The notes under the pieces were generated by a model. The model had not been told where the DNA came from and did no database searches. It worked only from the letters and a program-made list of their open reading frames with translations. A stretch of DNA of 64,000 bases from Piper betle. Its lineage: Eukaryota; Streptophyta; Magnoliopsida; Piperales; Piperaceae. The DNA lies in the NCBI GenBank assembly GCA_033002965.1, contig JAURVB010000749.1:58353-122352 (forward strand), given 5' to 3'. Positions 35,301 to 45,683 of this stretch are shown piece after piece. Both the position numbers and the translations under genes were made by a program. Within the stretch, counting starts at the first letter, position 1. Every line of letters starts with the position of its first letter.

Positions 35301-38057
35301 CATGATGAAATTAATTGAGAATGAATAGGGCGTGATCTAATGAGGTAGATCGAGTTGACCATGCTAATCGAGTAATGTAACTTAGGAAAAATACAATAAA
35401 ATTGGTAGGAATAGGATGAGTTAGAATTACTTTCATATTTGTGATTATTGATTGTGATTGATGTTTATTGAGTTTAATGCATCATTTAGTTAGTGGGCGT
35501 TAGTATTTAGTTTTGATGTGTAGGTACAATGTAGGAACTCGCCGCCTAGGCGCGATGACACGCTTGGAGCTTCTACCAGGTCCGTTTAGGACTTGTCTGT
35601 TTTACTCTTTTCTATTGTATGTTTGTTTTAATGCCTACAGGACGAGTTAAGTGGCGCTTTATCAGATCCCACTTAACTCGGGCCATTTAACCGAATAGTT
35701 TTCCTGATTAATAACCCCTCGAGGATGATGATTCCGAAAACAAGATCCACCACAAGTTGCCTTCGGGCCTATTATATAAATCCCTACCCAGCCCTATATA
35801 TATGTAGTTTTCGCATTTTCAGTGAGACGAGAGATGGAGAAATCGACTGCACGTACCATGCAGAGGATGTCGTGACAGTCAAAGCGGGCTCTGGATTAGT
35901 GCCAGCGGACTGTTCCATTCCCGAGGGATCCTGACAACTCCGCGTTTGAGTTCCTCACACCCGGAGAACGTGGAGGTTTACGGGTACTGTTTAGTACAGC
36001 GCATGTCCGGACTTGTGGTTCAAAGGGTACTAAAGGCGACTGCCTGAGAGTACTCGGCCTTCGTGCTCAAGGCCAGGAGAAATATGGAGGTACGGAGAGG
36101 GCTTAGGATAAAGTTTCACGAGAAGTACTGAAAAAGAAGTGCTGAGAGCGGCACAGTACCAGCAGCAGATCAGTAAGTTCGGGATGCTACCGGGTCTGCA
36201 GCCCAGTGGCTCCTCAGTAGTGCCCTTCAGAGTGTTCACGTGGAGTATATGATGTTTTCTTTTATATGAGAGTTTGCTCTCATAGCCAGCTTGTTATAGT
36301 TATTTTATTTTCCGGACCAGTAACACTTGTTACTGACGTGTTTTTATACTATATGTAGGTAATAATCACGAGTTGGAGGAGCCAGCTTGGACGGAGGAGC
36401 AATGAGGTCTTGTGCACACACACATGTTAGATTTCTGAATGTTTAATATTGTATTGTTATGTTATTATATTGTGAATGACATTTTCAAATGCATGAGACA
36501 TGATAGAATGTGAACATGATCAGAGATGCGCAGCGGAAGCGTGGTGGGTTGAAACCCCAGCTTCAGAATGAATTCATAATATGTTAGATTTTGTGTGAAT
36601 GAAATCATGGATGCATGTGTGTATGTGTGTGTGTGTGTATATTATATATATATATATATATATTATTTTGACAGGGTGGGCCCATAATTGCACTTTTAGG
36701 GGAGACCCTGACGGTTTTATTTCAGGATTTTTACCGTAATTGTAATGATGTGAAAATTGGTTGCATGTCATCCATGTAGTATCCTGTTAGGGTTTTATGC
36801 ATTCATACATACATATAGCAAGTTGGATTTTCATCTTAAGACGCCGAGATTGGATCCGCACGAGTTAGGTTCGGGTTAGCCGACCTAACCGGGGCCTGTA
36901 ACATGCCGGTTTGGTTCACGAGTGTGAACCGGATTTGGGGTGTTACAGATGCTGACAACTCCGCGTTTGAGTTCCTCACACCCGGAGGACGTGGAGGTTT
37001 ACGGGTACTGTTTAGTACAGCGCATGTCCGGACTTATGGTTCAAAGGGTACTAAAGGCGACTGCCTGAGAGTGCTCGGTCTACGTGCTCAAGGCCAGGAG
37101 TAATATGGAGGTTCGGAGAGGGCTTAGGATAAAAGTTTTACGTGAAGTACTGAAAAAGAAGTGTCGTGAGCGGCACAGTACCAGATAGATTGGGATGTTG
37201 TTGAGTCAGCTGCTCGACGGCTCCTTTGTAGTTGCCCTTATGAGAGTTCTTGAGGAAGATATATATGATGGTTTGCTTTCCATGAGAGTTTGCTCTCATG
37301 TTCCAGTTTGATATTAGTTATTTCCGGACCAGTGACACCCGTTGCTGACGTTTTTCTACTATATGTAGGTGAGGATGATGATTGGTGTATGCCGGCCTCG
37401 ACGAAGGAGTAGCGCTTGCATTGCACACGCATACCTGGCACCGCGCCGACTTTTGCGTAAGATATGATGTGGGTTGAATGATGCTTGTGATATACATGTT
37501 GTGTACATATGCATGAGCTATGAGACTTGTAGATCTTGTTTAGAAATGTATGAATTTTCTTAGAAATGTTTTAGAAAAGTTCCAATGTCCAGGATGATCA
37601 GCTATGTTGAGTTGAAATGAACAAAAACACGATGAACATGAATTGCAGGTGGGCTAGATGCCAATTACGATATGTGTAGTTGATTTGAAGTCTAGTGTGA
37701 TATAAATTGTTGTTTTATATATATACATATTGTGCCGTATTTTAACAGGTCATCCCCTTATTGCACTTTTAGGGGAGGCTCTGTCCGTTTTATTCTAGAT
37801 TTTATGAATTTTATTGTTGTTTTAATTATTTTGGTGTGCGGTGATTATCATGACATTCACGTAGTATCCTGTTAGGGTTTTGCATCTCATTCATATATTG
37901 TTTGCGCATTAGCGGCGTGCTCCATCTTGAGACGTCGAGAGGGTTATGTCGTAGCCGTTTAGGTTTTGGGTCAGCCAACTTAATCGGTTTACGAGTAGTT
38001 CGATCCTTTGTAACAGTTCTGGTCCGGGTTGAGAGTAAACCGGATTGGGGTGTTACA
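32352..38057 (+). mobile_element. Outer solo LTR, split by a nested copy
   Basis: The element begins TGTAAAACCCACGACTCGAG at 32352 and ends TTGGGGTGTTACA at 38057. It is flanked by a perfect 5-bp target duplication, GTTCC, at 32347-32351 and 38058-38062. Without the nested copy (34055-36947 plus its duplication) it is about 2.8 kb. TG...CA ends with TGTAA/TTACA inversion and a 5-bp duplication, with no internal genes, indicate a solo LTR. TGTAAyACCC/GGGTGTTACA ends are frequent in plant Ty3/gypsy chromovirus LTRs, so that origin is likely. A GC-rich block at 32820-33180 contains compositional open frames. A TATA-like 'ctataaatag' lies near 33920. Confidence 0.85.
34055..36947 (+). mobile_element. 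Inner solo LTR of the same family, nested
   Basis: A 2893-bp full-length copy, TGTAAAACCCACGATTCGAG to TTTGGGGTGTTACA. It sits inside the outer element at a site marked by GATCC (34050-34054) and GATGC (36948-36952), a 5-bp duplication with one mismatch. Its own uninterrupted sequence at the equivalent point (near 35930-35940) reads across the junction and confirms the insertion. The two copies are clearly diverged, for example in the GC-rich block at 34530-35150. A TATA-like 'ctatatatatg' lies near 35802. It contains no retroviral genes. Confidence 0.87.
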
Positions 38058-38062
38058 GTTCC

Positions 38063-38463
38063 ACTTTTACAATCCGGCAACCTCAGTTGGTCCAAAACAA
38101 GAAATTACCTACTTTACCCATCTTCATTTTATGGAGTTTCTTAAAAAATTCATGAAACTTTAAAGATTCATCTCATAATATTTATTTCAAACACATTCTT
38201 TGAATAAGTTTGCATCACGTTAAAAAAGATTAAAATCCAAAATTGCTTGTGCAACTTCAAACTTTTTATTTTCACACCAACATTAAGGTAACGTCCTATT
38301 ATAAATTATGCATACCAAAATATGTAGAAAAACATCAAAGAATACTAAAAATTCAATCTAAAGGTAAAGTTTTAAACATAGAGATGTGAGATTGAGGTAT
38401 CTTGTTAATTGTGGATGTTTGTGTTATTGAGACTTTTTCCTACTCCAAAGTTGTGAAGTGTCG

Positions 38464-38468
<5 letters not shown>
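38063..38468. other. Intergenic, nothing recognised
   Basis: A short AT-rich spacer between the LTR pair and the (TA)n tract. Confidence 0.5.

Positions 38469-38518
<50 letters not shown>
38469..38518. repeat. (TA)n tract, left of fold-back 1
   Basis: About 50 bases of perfect TA repeat, directly abutting the first fold-back element. Confidence 0.95.
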
Positions 38519-38522
<4 letters not shown>

Positions 38523-39612
38523 AAAGGGAGCCTGTGCCTGTGCTCGAGTCGTTTTCCAGCCGTTGGATCGCGATCCAACGGCTGGAAATCATTCCCCTCC
38601 CTTCCCCCTCCTCTCCTCTCCCCGAGTCCCTTCCCAGCGGCCTTTGCAACGCCCCCCTTGGCCACGCCGCGCTCCCCCGCGCGGGCTAATTCCCGAGCTG
38701 CTGCTCCGCCCGTCTGCCCCCCCCCCACGGCCGTAGATGCGGCCCGCCCACCCCCCATGAATTTCATAATAAAAACTTGACTCGGTCCTCACTTGAGTCA
38801 ATTTTATGAAATTATTTTTTAAAAAATAATTTATTTCATAAAATTGATTTAAGTTTAGAGCGAATCAAAATTTTGTTACGAAATTACTTTATTTTTAAAT
38901 TCATCTCGTAATATTGACTCGAGTCGGGACCGAGTTAAGTTTTTATTACGAAATTGCCATCGACTGCTCCTCTATTTTCTCCCTTGTTTCTTCCCCCTCC
39001 CCCCTCTGTTTTGCCACGCGACCCACCGCCGGCGACCTCGCCGCCGTCCATGGGGGGGTGGGCGGGCCCATCGTGGCCGTGGGGGGGGGTGTAGACGGGG
39101 CCTTGGCGCTGCCGGGGGGATGCAAGGGGGCGCCTAGGGGGTGGGGGGGTAGGCGCGCGGGGCCTGCGTCTGCCGCCGGGGCCGGAGAGGGGGGAGTGGG
39201 CCGGAGGGTAGATGCCCGGCGGCGGCCGGGAGGAGGGGGAACTGCAGCTTTGGGCGAGGGCAGGGAGGCGCTGCGGCGCTGTCAGTGGGCGGGGGCAGCG
39301 ACTGGCAGGTGCGCGGCTGCAGCTGCGGCCAGGGCGCGGCCGGGCGGGGGTGGCGGACGGGCGGGCAGTAGTGCGGGAATCAGCCCGCGCGGGGAGCGCG
39401 GCGGGGCCAAGGGGGTGTTGCAAAGGCCGCCGGGCAGGGACTCGGGGAGAGGAGAGGAGGGGGAAGGGAGGGGAATGATTTCCAGCCGTTGGATCGCTAT
39501 CCAACGGCTGGAAGCGAATTCAAGCACAGGCAGGAGCCTGTGCTCAAGCACAGGCAGGGAGCCTGTGCTCAAGCACAGGCAGGGAGCCTGTGCTCAAGCA
39601 CAGGCTCCCTTT

Positions 39613-39616
<4 letters not shown>
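38519..39616. mobile_element. Fold-back element 1 (1.1 kb), bounded by (TA)n
   Basis: Long imperfect inverted repeats: left arm about 38519-38705, right arm about 39370-39616. The left end is GAGAAAAGGGAGCCTGTG and the right end is its reverse complement CTCCCTTTTCTC. Each arm contains a near-perfect palindrome centred on GTTGGATCGCGATCCAAC. Both ends pass directly into (TA)n. The GC-rich interior gives long open frames on both strands (for example 38914-39723) that are low-complexity Gly/Ala/Arg and run out of the element into (TA)n. I do not treat them as genes. The transposase class is unknown. Confidence 0.8.

Positions 39617-39651
<35 letters not shown>
39617..39651. repeat. (TA)n tract between fold-backs 1 and 2
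   Basis: About 35 bases of TA repeat form the only DNA between two different fold-back elements. Confidence 0.95.
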
Positions 39652-39654
<3 letters not shown>

Positions 39655-42360
39655 GAAAAGTTTCCTGTAATAGAGCACAACCAACATGGTTGTGCTCGAA
39701 TTTGTTTAGAGCCATCCGATTGAGATCGGACGGCTGGGAATAAAATTGCGCCCTCTCCTGTTTCACTGCTTTCCTCCTCCGCGGTGTGCAATCCGCCATC
39801 GCCGGTGGAGTCCTCCTCGGCCATGGTGGCGGTGGAGATGATGCACCTCTCCCCTTCCTTCATCTCCGCCAAGCCCATCCCTTCCCCCACCTCAAAGGCA
39901 TCGTCTTTCCATGGAATCTCGTCTCCGCCCGCCGCCTACGCCATCCCGGCCAAGCCCGCCGCAGCCAACTTTGACGGCGTCGGCGGCGTTGATTGAGGAA
40001 ATGATAACGGTGGACTCGCCGGCGGTTGCTTCCTCACCGGACTCCCAAGCCAATGCCTCACGGCGGTGGTGCTGAGCGGTGTCCGGGAGAAACAGAGCCA
40101 CCGACTCGGTCGAGTTTCCAAAGATTGCAGCTTCAGAAGACGTAGCCGGCGTTGGAGTCGTGGAGGCGATGAAGTCGGTGGTGTAGGTGACAGCGGGCTG
40201 CGGTAACCGGCAGTCGCCGGCGGTCGGGTGGAGTGGCAAAAGCAGAGGAGGGGACGTTTGGGGGGAAAAATGACTCGATGGTAATTTCGTAATAAAAATT
40301 TGACTCGTTCCCGACTCAGTCAATATTAAGAAATATATTTAAAAATATATAAAAATATAATAAAATACCATAAAATAAAATAATTGAGTTATAATTGATC
40401 ATTTTCTTATATGGTATTTTAATCTATTTTTTTCATATTTTTCAAGATATATTTCGTAATATTGGCATAAGTCGGAGCCAAAATCAAACCTTTATTTTAA
40501 AACTACCCATCTTGAAAAAAATGAAAAAAATAGGGTAAAATACCATAAAATAAAATAATCTATTAAAATTTGATTATTTTATTTTCTGGTATTTTCCTGT
40601 ACTTTTTATATTTTTCGGGATTTTTTCTTAATATTGACCTGAGTCATGACCATGTCAAGTTTTTATTTCAAAACTACCCTTGCCCATTTCCTTCCCAACT
40701 TGTGTCACTATTAAGAAATAAATCTAAAAAATATAAAAAAGAGAGAAAATACCATAAAATAAAATAATCAATTAAAACTCGATTATTTTATTTTATGGTA
40801 TTTTATTATTTTTAATATTTTTTAGGATATATTTCGTAATATTGACTCTAATCGGGAGCGAATCAAGTTTTTATTATAAAACTACCCCTGCTCATTTCCT
40901 CCTCCCTCCCCTATTTTGCCGGTGACTCTGTTTTTCCAACCATGTTTTGCCACCTGCTGGGGACCTCGAAAGTGAGTCAAGCGATGATAAAATAAAATAA
41001 TAAGAGTAAAATGCTATAAAATAAAATAATCGAGTTCTAATTGATTTTTTAATTTTATGGTATATTTTAATCTATTTTTTCATTTTTTAATAAAATAATT
41101 GATTCTGGATGGAAATGAGCAGGGGTAGTTTTGTAATAAAAACTTGACTCGATCCCGACTCGAGTTAATATGATGAAATACATCCCGAAAATATAAAAAT
41201 ACTATAAAATGCCAAAAAATAAAATAATCGAGGTGCAATTGATTTTTAATTTTATGGTATTTTATTATTTTTTTATATTTTTTAGGATATATTTCGTAAT
41301 AAAAACTTGACATGGTCATGACTCGGGTCAATATTAAGAAAAAATCCCGAAAAATATAAAAAAGTACAGGAAAATATCGGAAAATAAAATAATCGAATTC
41401 TAATGGATTATTTTATTTTATGGTATTTTACCCTATTTTTTTCATTTTTTTCGAGAAGGGTAGTTTTAAAATAAAAATTTGATTCGGTCCCGACTTGTGT
41501 CAATATTACGAAATATATCTCGAAAAATATGAAAAAAATAGATTAAAATACCATATAAGAAAATAATCAATTATAACTCAATTATTTTATTTTATGGTAT
41601 TTTATTATATTTTTATATTTTTTGAAATATATTTCTTAATATTGACTCGAGTCGGGAACGAGTCAAGTTTTTATTACGAAATTGCCATCGAGTCATTTTT
41701 CCCCCCAATCGTCCCCTCCTCTGCTTTTGCCACTCCACCCCGACCGCCGGCGACCGCCGCCCGCCGTCACCTACACCACCGGCTCCATCGCCTCCATCGA
41801 CTCCAACGCCGGCTACGTCTTCTGAAGCTGCAATCTTTTGGAAACTCCACCGAGTCGGTGGCTCTGTTTCTCCCGGACACCGCTCAGCACCACCGCCGTG
41901 AGGCGTTGGCTTGGGAGTCCGGTGAGGAAGCGATCGCCGGCGAGTCCACCGTTATCATTTCCTCAATCAACGCCGCCGACGCCGGCTAAGTTGGCTGCGG
42001 CGGGCTTGGCCGGGATGGCGTGGGCGGCGGGCGGAGACGGGATTCCATGGAAAGACGACGCCTTTGAGGTGGGGGAAGGGATGGGCTTGGCGGAGACGAA
42101 GGAAGGGGAGAGGTGCGTCATCTCCACCGCCACCATGGCCGAGGAGGACTCCACCGGCGATGGCGGATTGCACGCCGCGGAGGAGGAAATTGCAGTGAAA
42201 CAGGGGAGGGCGCGATTTTATTCCCAGCCGTCCGATCTCAATCGGACGGCTCTAAACAAATTCAGAGCACAGCCATGTTAGCCGTCTGATCTCAATCGGA
42301 CGGCTCTAAACAAATTCGAGCACAGCCATGTTGGCTGTGCTCTACAACAGGAAACATTTC

Positions 42361-42363
<3 letters not shown>
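39652..42363. mobile_element. Fold-back element 2 (2.7 kb), bounded by (TA)n
   Basis: A giant inverted repeat. Left arm about 39652-40330 and right arm about 41640-42363 are highly similar in opposite orientation. They begin GAGGAAAAGTTTCCTG and end GGAAACATTTCCTC. The arms carry a hairpin GTCCGATTGAGATCGGAC and GC-rich coding-like sequence of unknown origin, perhaps captured from a gene. The centre, 40330-41640, is AT-rich. It consists of inverted and direct copies of a unit with 'taaaataccataaaataaaataat' and the TTGACTCG palindrome. The right arm has a roughly 60-bp internal duplication near 42230-42330. No transposase is present. Confidence 0.82.

Positions 42364-42431
<68 letters not shown>
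42364..42431. repeat. (TA)n tract, right of fold-back 2
   Basis: About 67 bases of perfect TA repeat directly adjoining the right end of fold-back 2. Confidence 0.95.
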
Positions 42432-42434
<3 letters not shown>

Positions 42435-43399
42435 TTGTTCCTTTTTTTTTGGCTCTATGGGATTTTATATTATATATGAGAACATATGACAAATATTAAA
42501 TCCTATTTTTTCTATAATATGCATATTTTCTCATTACATGAGAATATATTAAACTATTCAATTTGCGTAATTTTTTATTAATTGGTAGTAGTTATATTAT
42601 TGATAGTTATGTTTACAAAGTCATGAAATATTTGAAAATCACGTCGAGAGTAAATATAGGTGTTATATCCTAAGATTAGTTTTAATTGAAACTACAATTA
42701 ATCTAAATGTTTTGAATTTTATGATAATATATAGGCCTTGCTATTATATGAAGACATAAGACAATATATTAAAACATAGTTTTCCCACATTTTTCTATTA
42801 TTATACAAGAACGTATAGAATTATTATAACCATTATTTAATAAAATATTCACTAAGAAGTATTTTCTAATATTTAATAACATATTTTACTTATAATTTTA
42901 GAATGTAGTTGAACCTTCGGTCGAAATAAATATACCTTATATTGGCTATATATTTGATATGATAATTGTTATATTGTTAATGATTATGATAATATATAGG
43001 CTTTACTATCAAATGAAAACACATGACAATATATTAGACCCTAGTTTTCTCATGTTTTCTTATTATATAAACACACATGAAAATTTATTAAACTATCCAC
43101 TTGGCATAATTATATGTGTTTGGTTTTAGTTTTTTTAATCAATTGATCATATACTTGCCTCAACTTTACTGACTACAAATTTTCCCCTGGACTCCGGCAA
43201 TAGCCAAGTAGTTAATGCATGCTTATATTCAAGTGATCAAACAGTACCCACTAATTTTGAAGCTATATTCTAAAATTACTTTCTTAGTACATAATTATGA
43301 AATAAAATTTAAGAAAGAAAAAACTATCACATGCATGATAAAATCCATAAAGGCCATTTATCACTACTTTATTTTATGTTTTTCTATTTAAAAGAAAAA
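42432..43399. other. Intergenic, AT-rich, edge of the tandem array
   Basis: Very AT-rich. It already contains diverged copies of the array block 'atattaaactattca...ttggcataat' near 42541 and 43090. No gene. Confidence 0.5.
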
Positions 43400-44640
43400 A
43401 ACTCTTTTATTAAATTATTCTTAATTCTTAATTTTTAATTCACCTAATTTTCATAGTTTCGGTTTTTAATTTTTTATAATATTAAGCTTTCATATTTTAT
43501 TAGAACACCTAATTTTCTTAATTTTGTTTTCCAAGTTTTCTTATAATATTAGGCTTTCCTATTTATCAGAACATCTATTTTTTCTATCCTTAGCTTTCCT
43601 ATTATTCTTATAATAAATATATTTCCTATTTTGTGAGAACACATAATGATATATTAAACTATTCACTTGGTGTAATATCTACTTTATGTAAAAAACACTT
43701 TATTAAAATTATTCCTCGTTCTTAATTCTTAATTTTCAACTCTCCGATTTTTTCTAGTTTTAATTTTTCTATAAATATTAGGTTTTTATATTTTATTAGA
43801 ACACCTAATTTTCTTAACTTTAGTTTTCCTAGTTTTCATATAATATTGAGTTGTCTTATTTTATTAGAACATCTAATTTTCCAAGTTTTAGTTTTTTTAT
43901 AATATTATGTATTTCTATTTTATTAGAACTACGTAATTTTATAGTTTTAATTTTCATAGTTTTCCTATAATATATAGATTTTCCTATTTTATGAAAAAAA
44001 ATGATGATATATTAAACTATTCACTTGGCATAATAAATCATGTTATTAGATAGACCTATTTAAAGGAAAAAACACTTTATTATAATTATTTTAAATTTTC
44101 CTTATTTTCCTAATTTTAATTTTTCTATAATATTAGGCTTTCATATTTTATCAAAACATATAATTTTCTTAGTTTTAGTTTTCTTATGATATTAGGTTTT
44201 CCTATTTTATTAGAATACCTAATTTTCCTAATTTTAATTTTTTCTACAATATTAGGATTTTATATTTTATTAGAACACATAATGTTCCTACTTTTAATTT
44301 TCCTAGTTCTTATATAATATAGAGTTTTTCCTATTTTATGAGAACATATGATAATATATTAAAATTTCTACTTGGCATAATATTTACTTTTGACATAAAA
44401 AACCTTGTTATTAGATAGGCCTATTTAAAGAGAAAAAAATTTTATTAAAATTATTCTCTTAGTTCTTAATTTTAATTTTTGATTCTTTTAATTTTCCTAG
44501 TTTTAACTTTTCTAATTTTCATATAATATTAGGCTTTCATATTTTATTAGAACGCCTATTTTTTTTTAGTTTTAGTTTTCCTATAATATTAGGCTTTCAT
44601 ATAGAAATCCCGTTATTAGATAGATATAATAGATTAGTTC
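43400..44640. repeat. Degenerate AT-rich tandem array with about 350-bp higher-order period
   Basis: Short units of roughly 60-85 bp, with core 'cctaattttcttagttttagttttcc' variants and 'ataatattaggctttcatattttattagaac', recur many times. A longer block containing 'gataatatattaaactattcacttggcataat' recurs at about 43650, 44013 and 44351, giving a higher-order period near 340-365 bp. There is no coding potential. Confidence 0.75.
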
Positions 44641-45107
44641 AAACATGATATAAACATGTATTAATTTTGTTATAAAATATAATCACTATATACTATTTTT
44701 AGTAAGACAGATGACCATCTCAAATTTTCATATCTTTACAGATTATATCAATTACCAAATGAATCATAACTTAACTAGAACATACTAATTAATTACATCA
44801 CTTTCGATAATTGACGTCTTTTAAGTTTCAATTTGAGTTATTAATGTTATTTTTTCGTTTATTTCCGTATGAAAATACAAAAGAGGCATAATATAGAAAG
44901 GCTTCATTGATTGTTTTTTTAATTGAATTTTATCAAAAGCCACTAGAAAATTCTTATAATTTTATTTGTATCGTACTTTTTTCAAAAATTAAGTTTATGA
45001 ATATATTTCCTCATTTTCTTATCCCCCGGCGAGCCCGTCGCCGCAGATGTCGCCGGCCATGGCCGCCGACTAGCCAAGCTCGCCCCTTCACTCTTCCGAC
45101 CTCTACC
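44641..45107. other. Upstream region of the OZ-like pseudogene
   Basis: AT-rich to about 45000, then GC-rich leader-like sequence up to the ATG at 45108. No distinct TATA box was chosen. Confidence 0.4.
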
Positions 45108-45485
45108 ATGGCGACCTCGAGGCTATCCTTCCTCGCCAACACCTTCACCCGCCTCTACCCAACCCTCCTCTCCAAAGGTCCCTTGCTGCGTCCTCCTCTC
45201 CCCCTTCACCCTCCTCGTTTTGGGGCGCTTTGGCCTGTTAGAAGCTTCTCCGCGGCGGCGGATTCGGTTGTCGATGCTATTCCCGGGATGGATTTGAAGT
45301 TGCGCGACCTTGGCTGCAGTGGGTGAGCTTCGTCGGGAAGTTGAAGGAAGGGCTTCTCTGAGGAAGATTTGCCTGGTGCCAAGGATGATGGTTATGGAGG
45401 CTCGGAGGTGAACCTTCTCAAGACTGCTTGCTTGAGGTTTGCGAGGGAGCGGTTTGATATTATCACGTTTTGCTTCCCTCACCGC

Positions 45486-45683
45486 TGAAAGAAGAGTAAT
45501 CTGGGAATGACTTATTAAATGAGTAATAGCAGCTATAAATAGGTTTACAGAGCTAAAATAAACTACAACCCAGCCCACGTAACAATTAGAAATATAATAA
45601 CAAACTTGACTAAAAATAAAATGGCAACTACTATTAAAGACTAGGATATTTATTCTAATAAAATAACAAATTAAGTCGTATCA
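45486..45683 (-). repeat. 3' LTR of the copia fragment, with polypurine tract
   Basis: On the minus strand the LTR starts TGATACGACTTAATTTG, directly after the polypurine tract TTTAAGGGAAGGAA (45684-45697). It ends CTTCTTTCA at 45486. The length of 198 bp fits small copia LTRs. The 5' LTR is missing, so the end cannot be verified by comparison within this window. Confidence 0.65.

Noticed and set aside
35725..37103. Small frames in the LTR pair
   Set aside because: They lie in LTR sequence, and the related copies do not preserve them as coding.
38914..39723. 269-residue frame over fold-back 1
   Set aside because: Gly/Ala/Arg low complexity from the GC-rich interior. It runs through the (TA)n tract as an Ile-Tyr run, and the opposite strand has an equally long frame.
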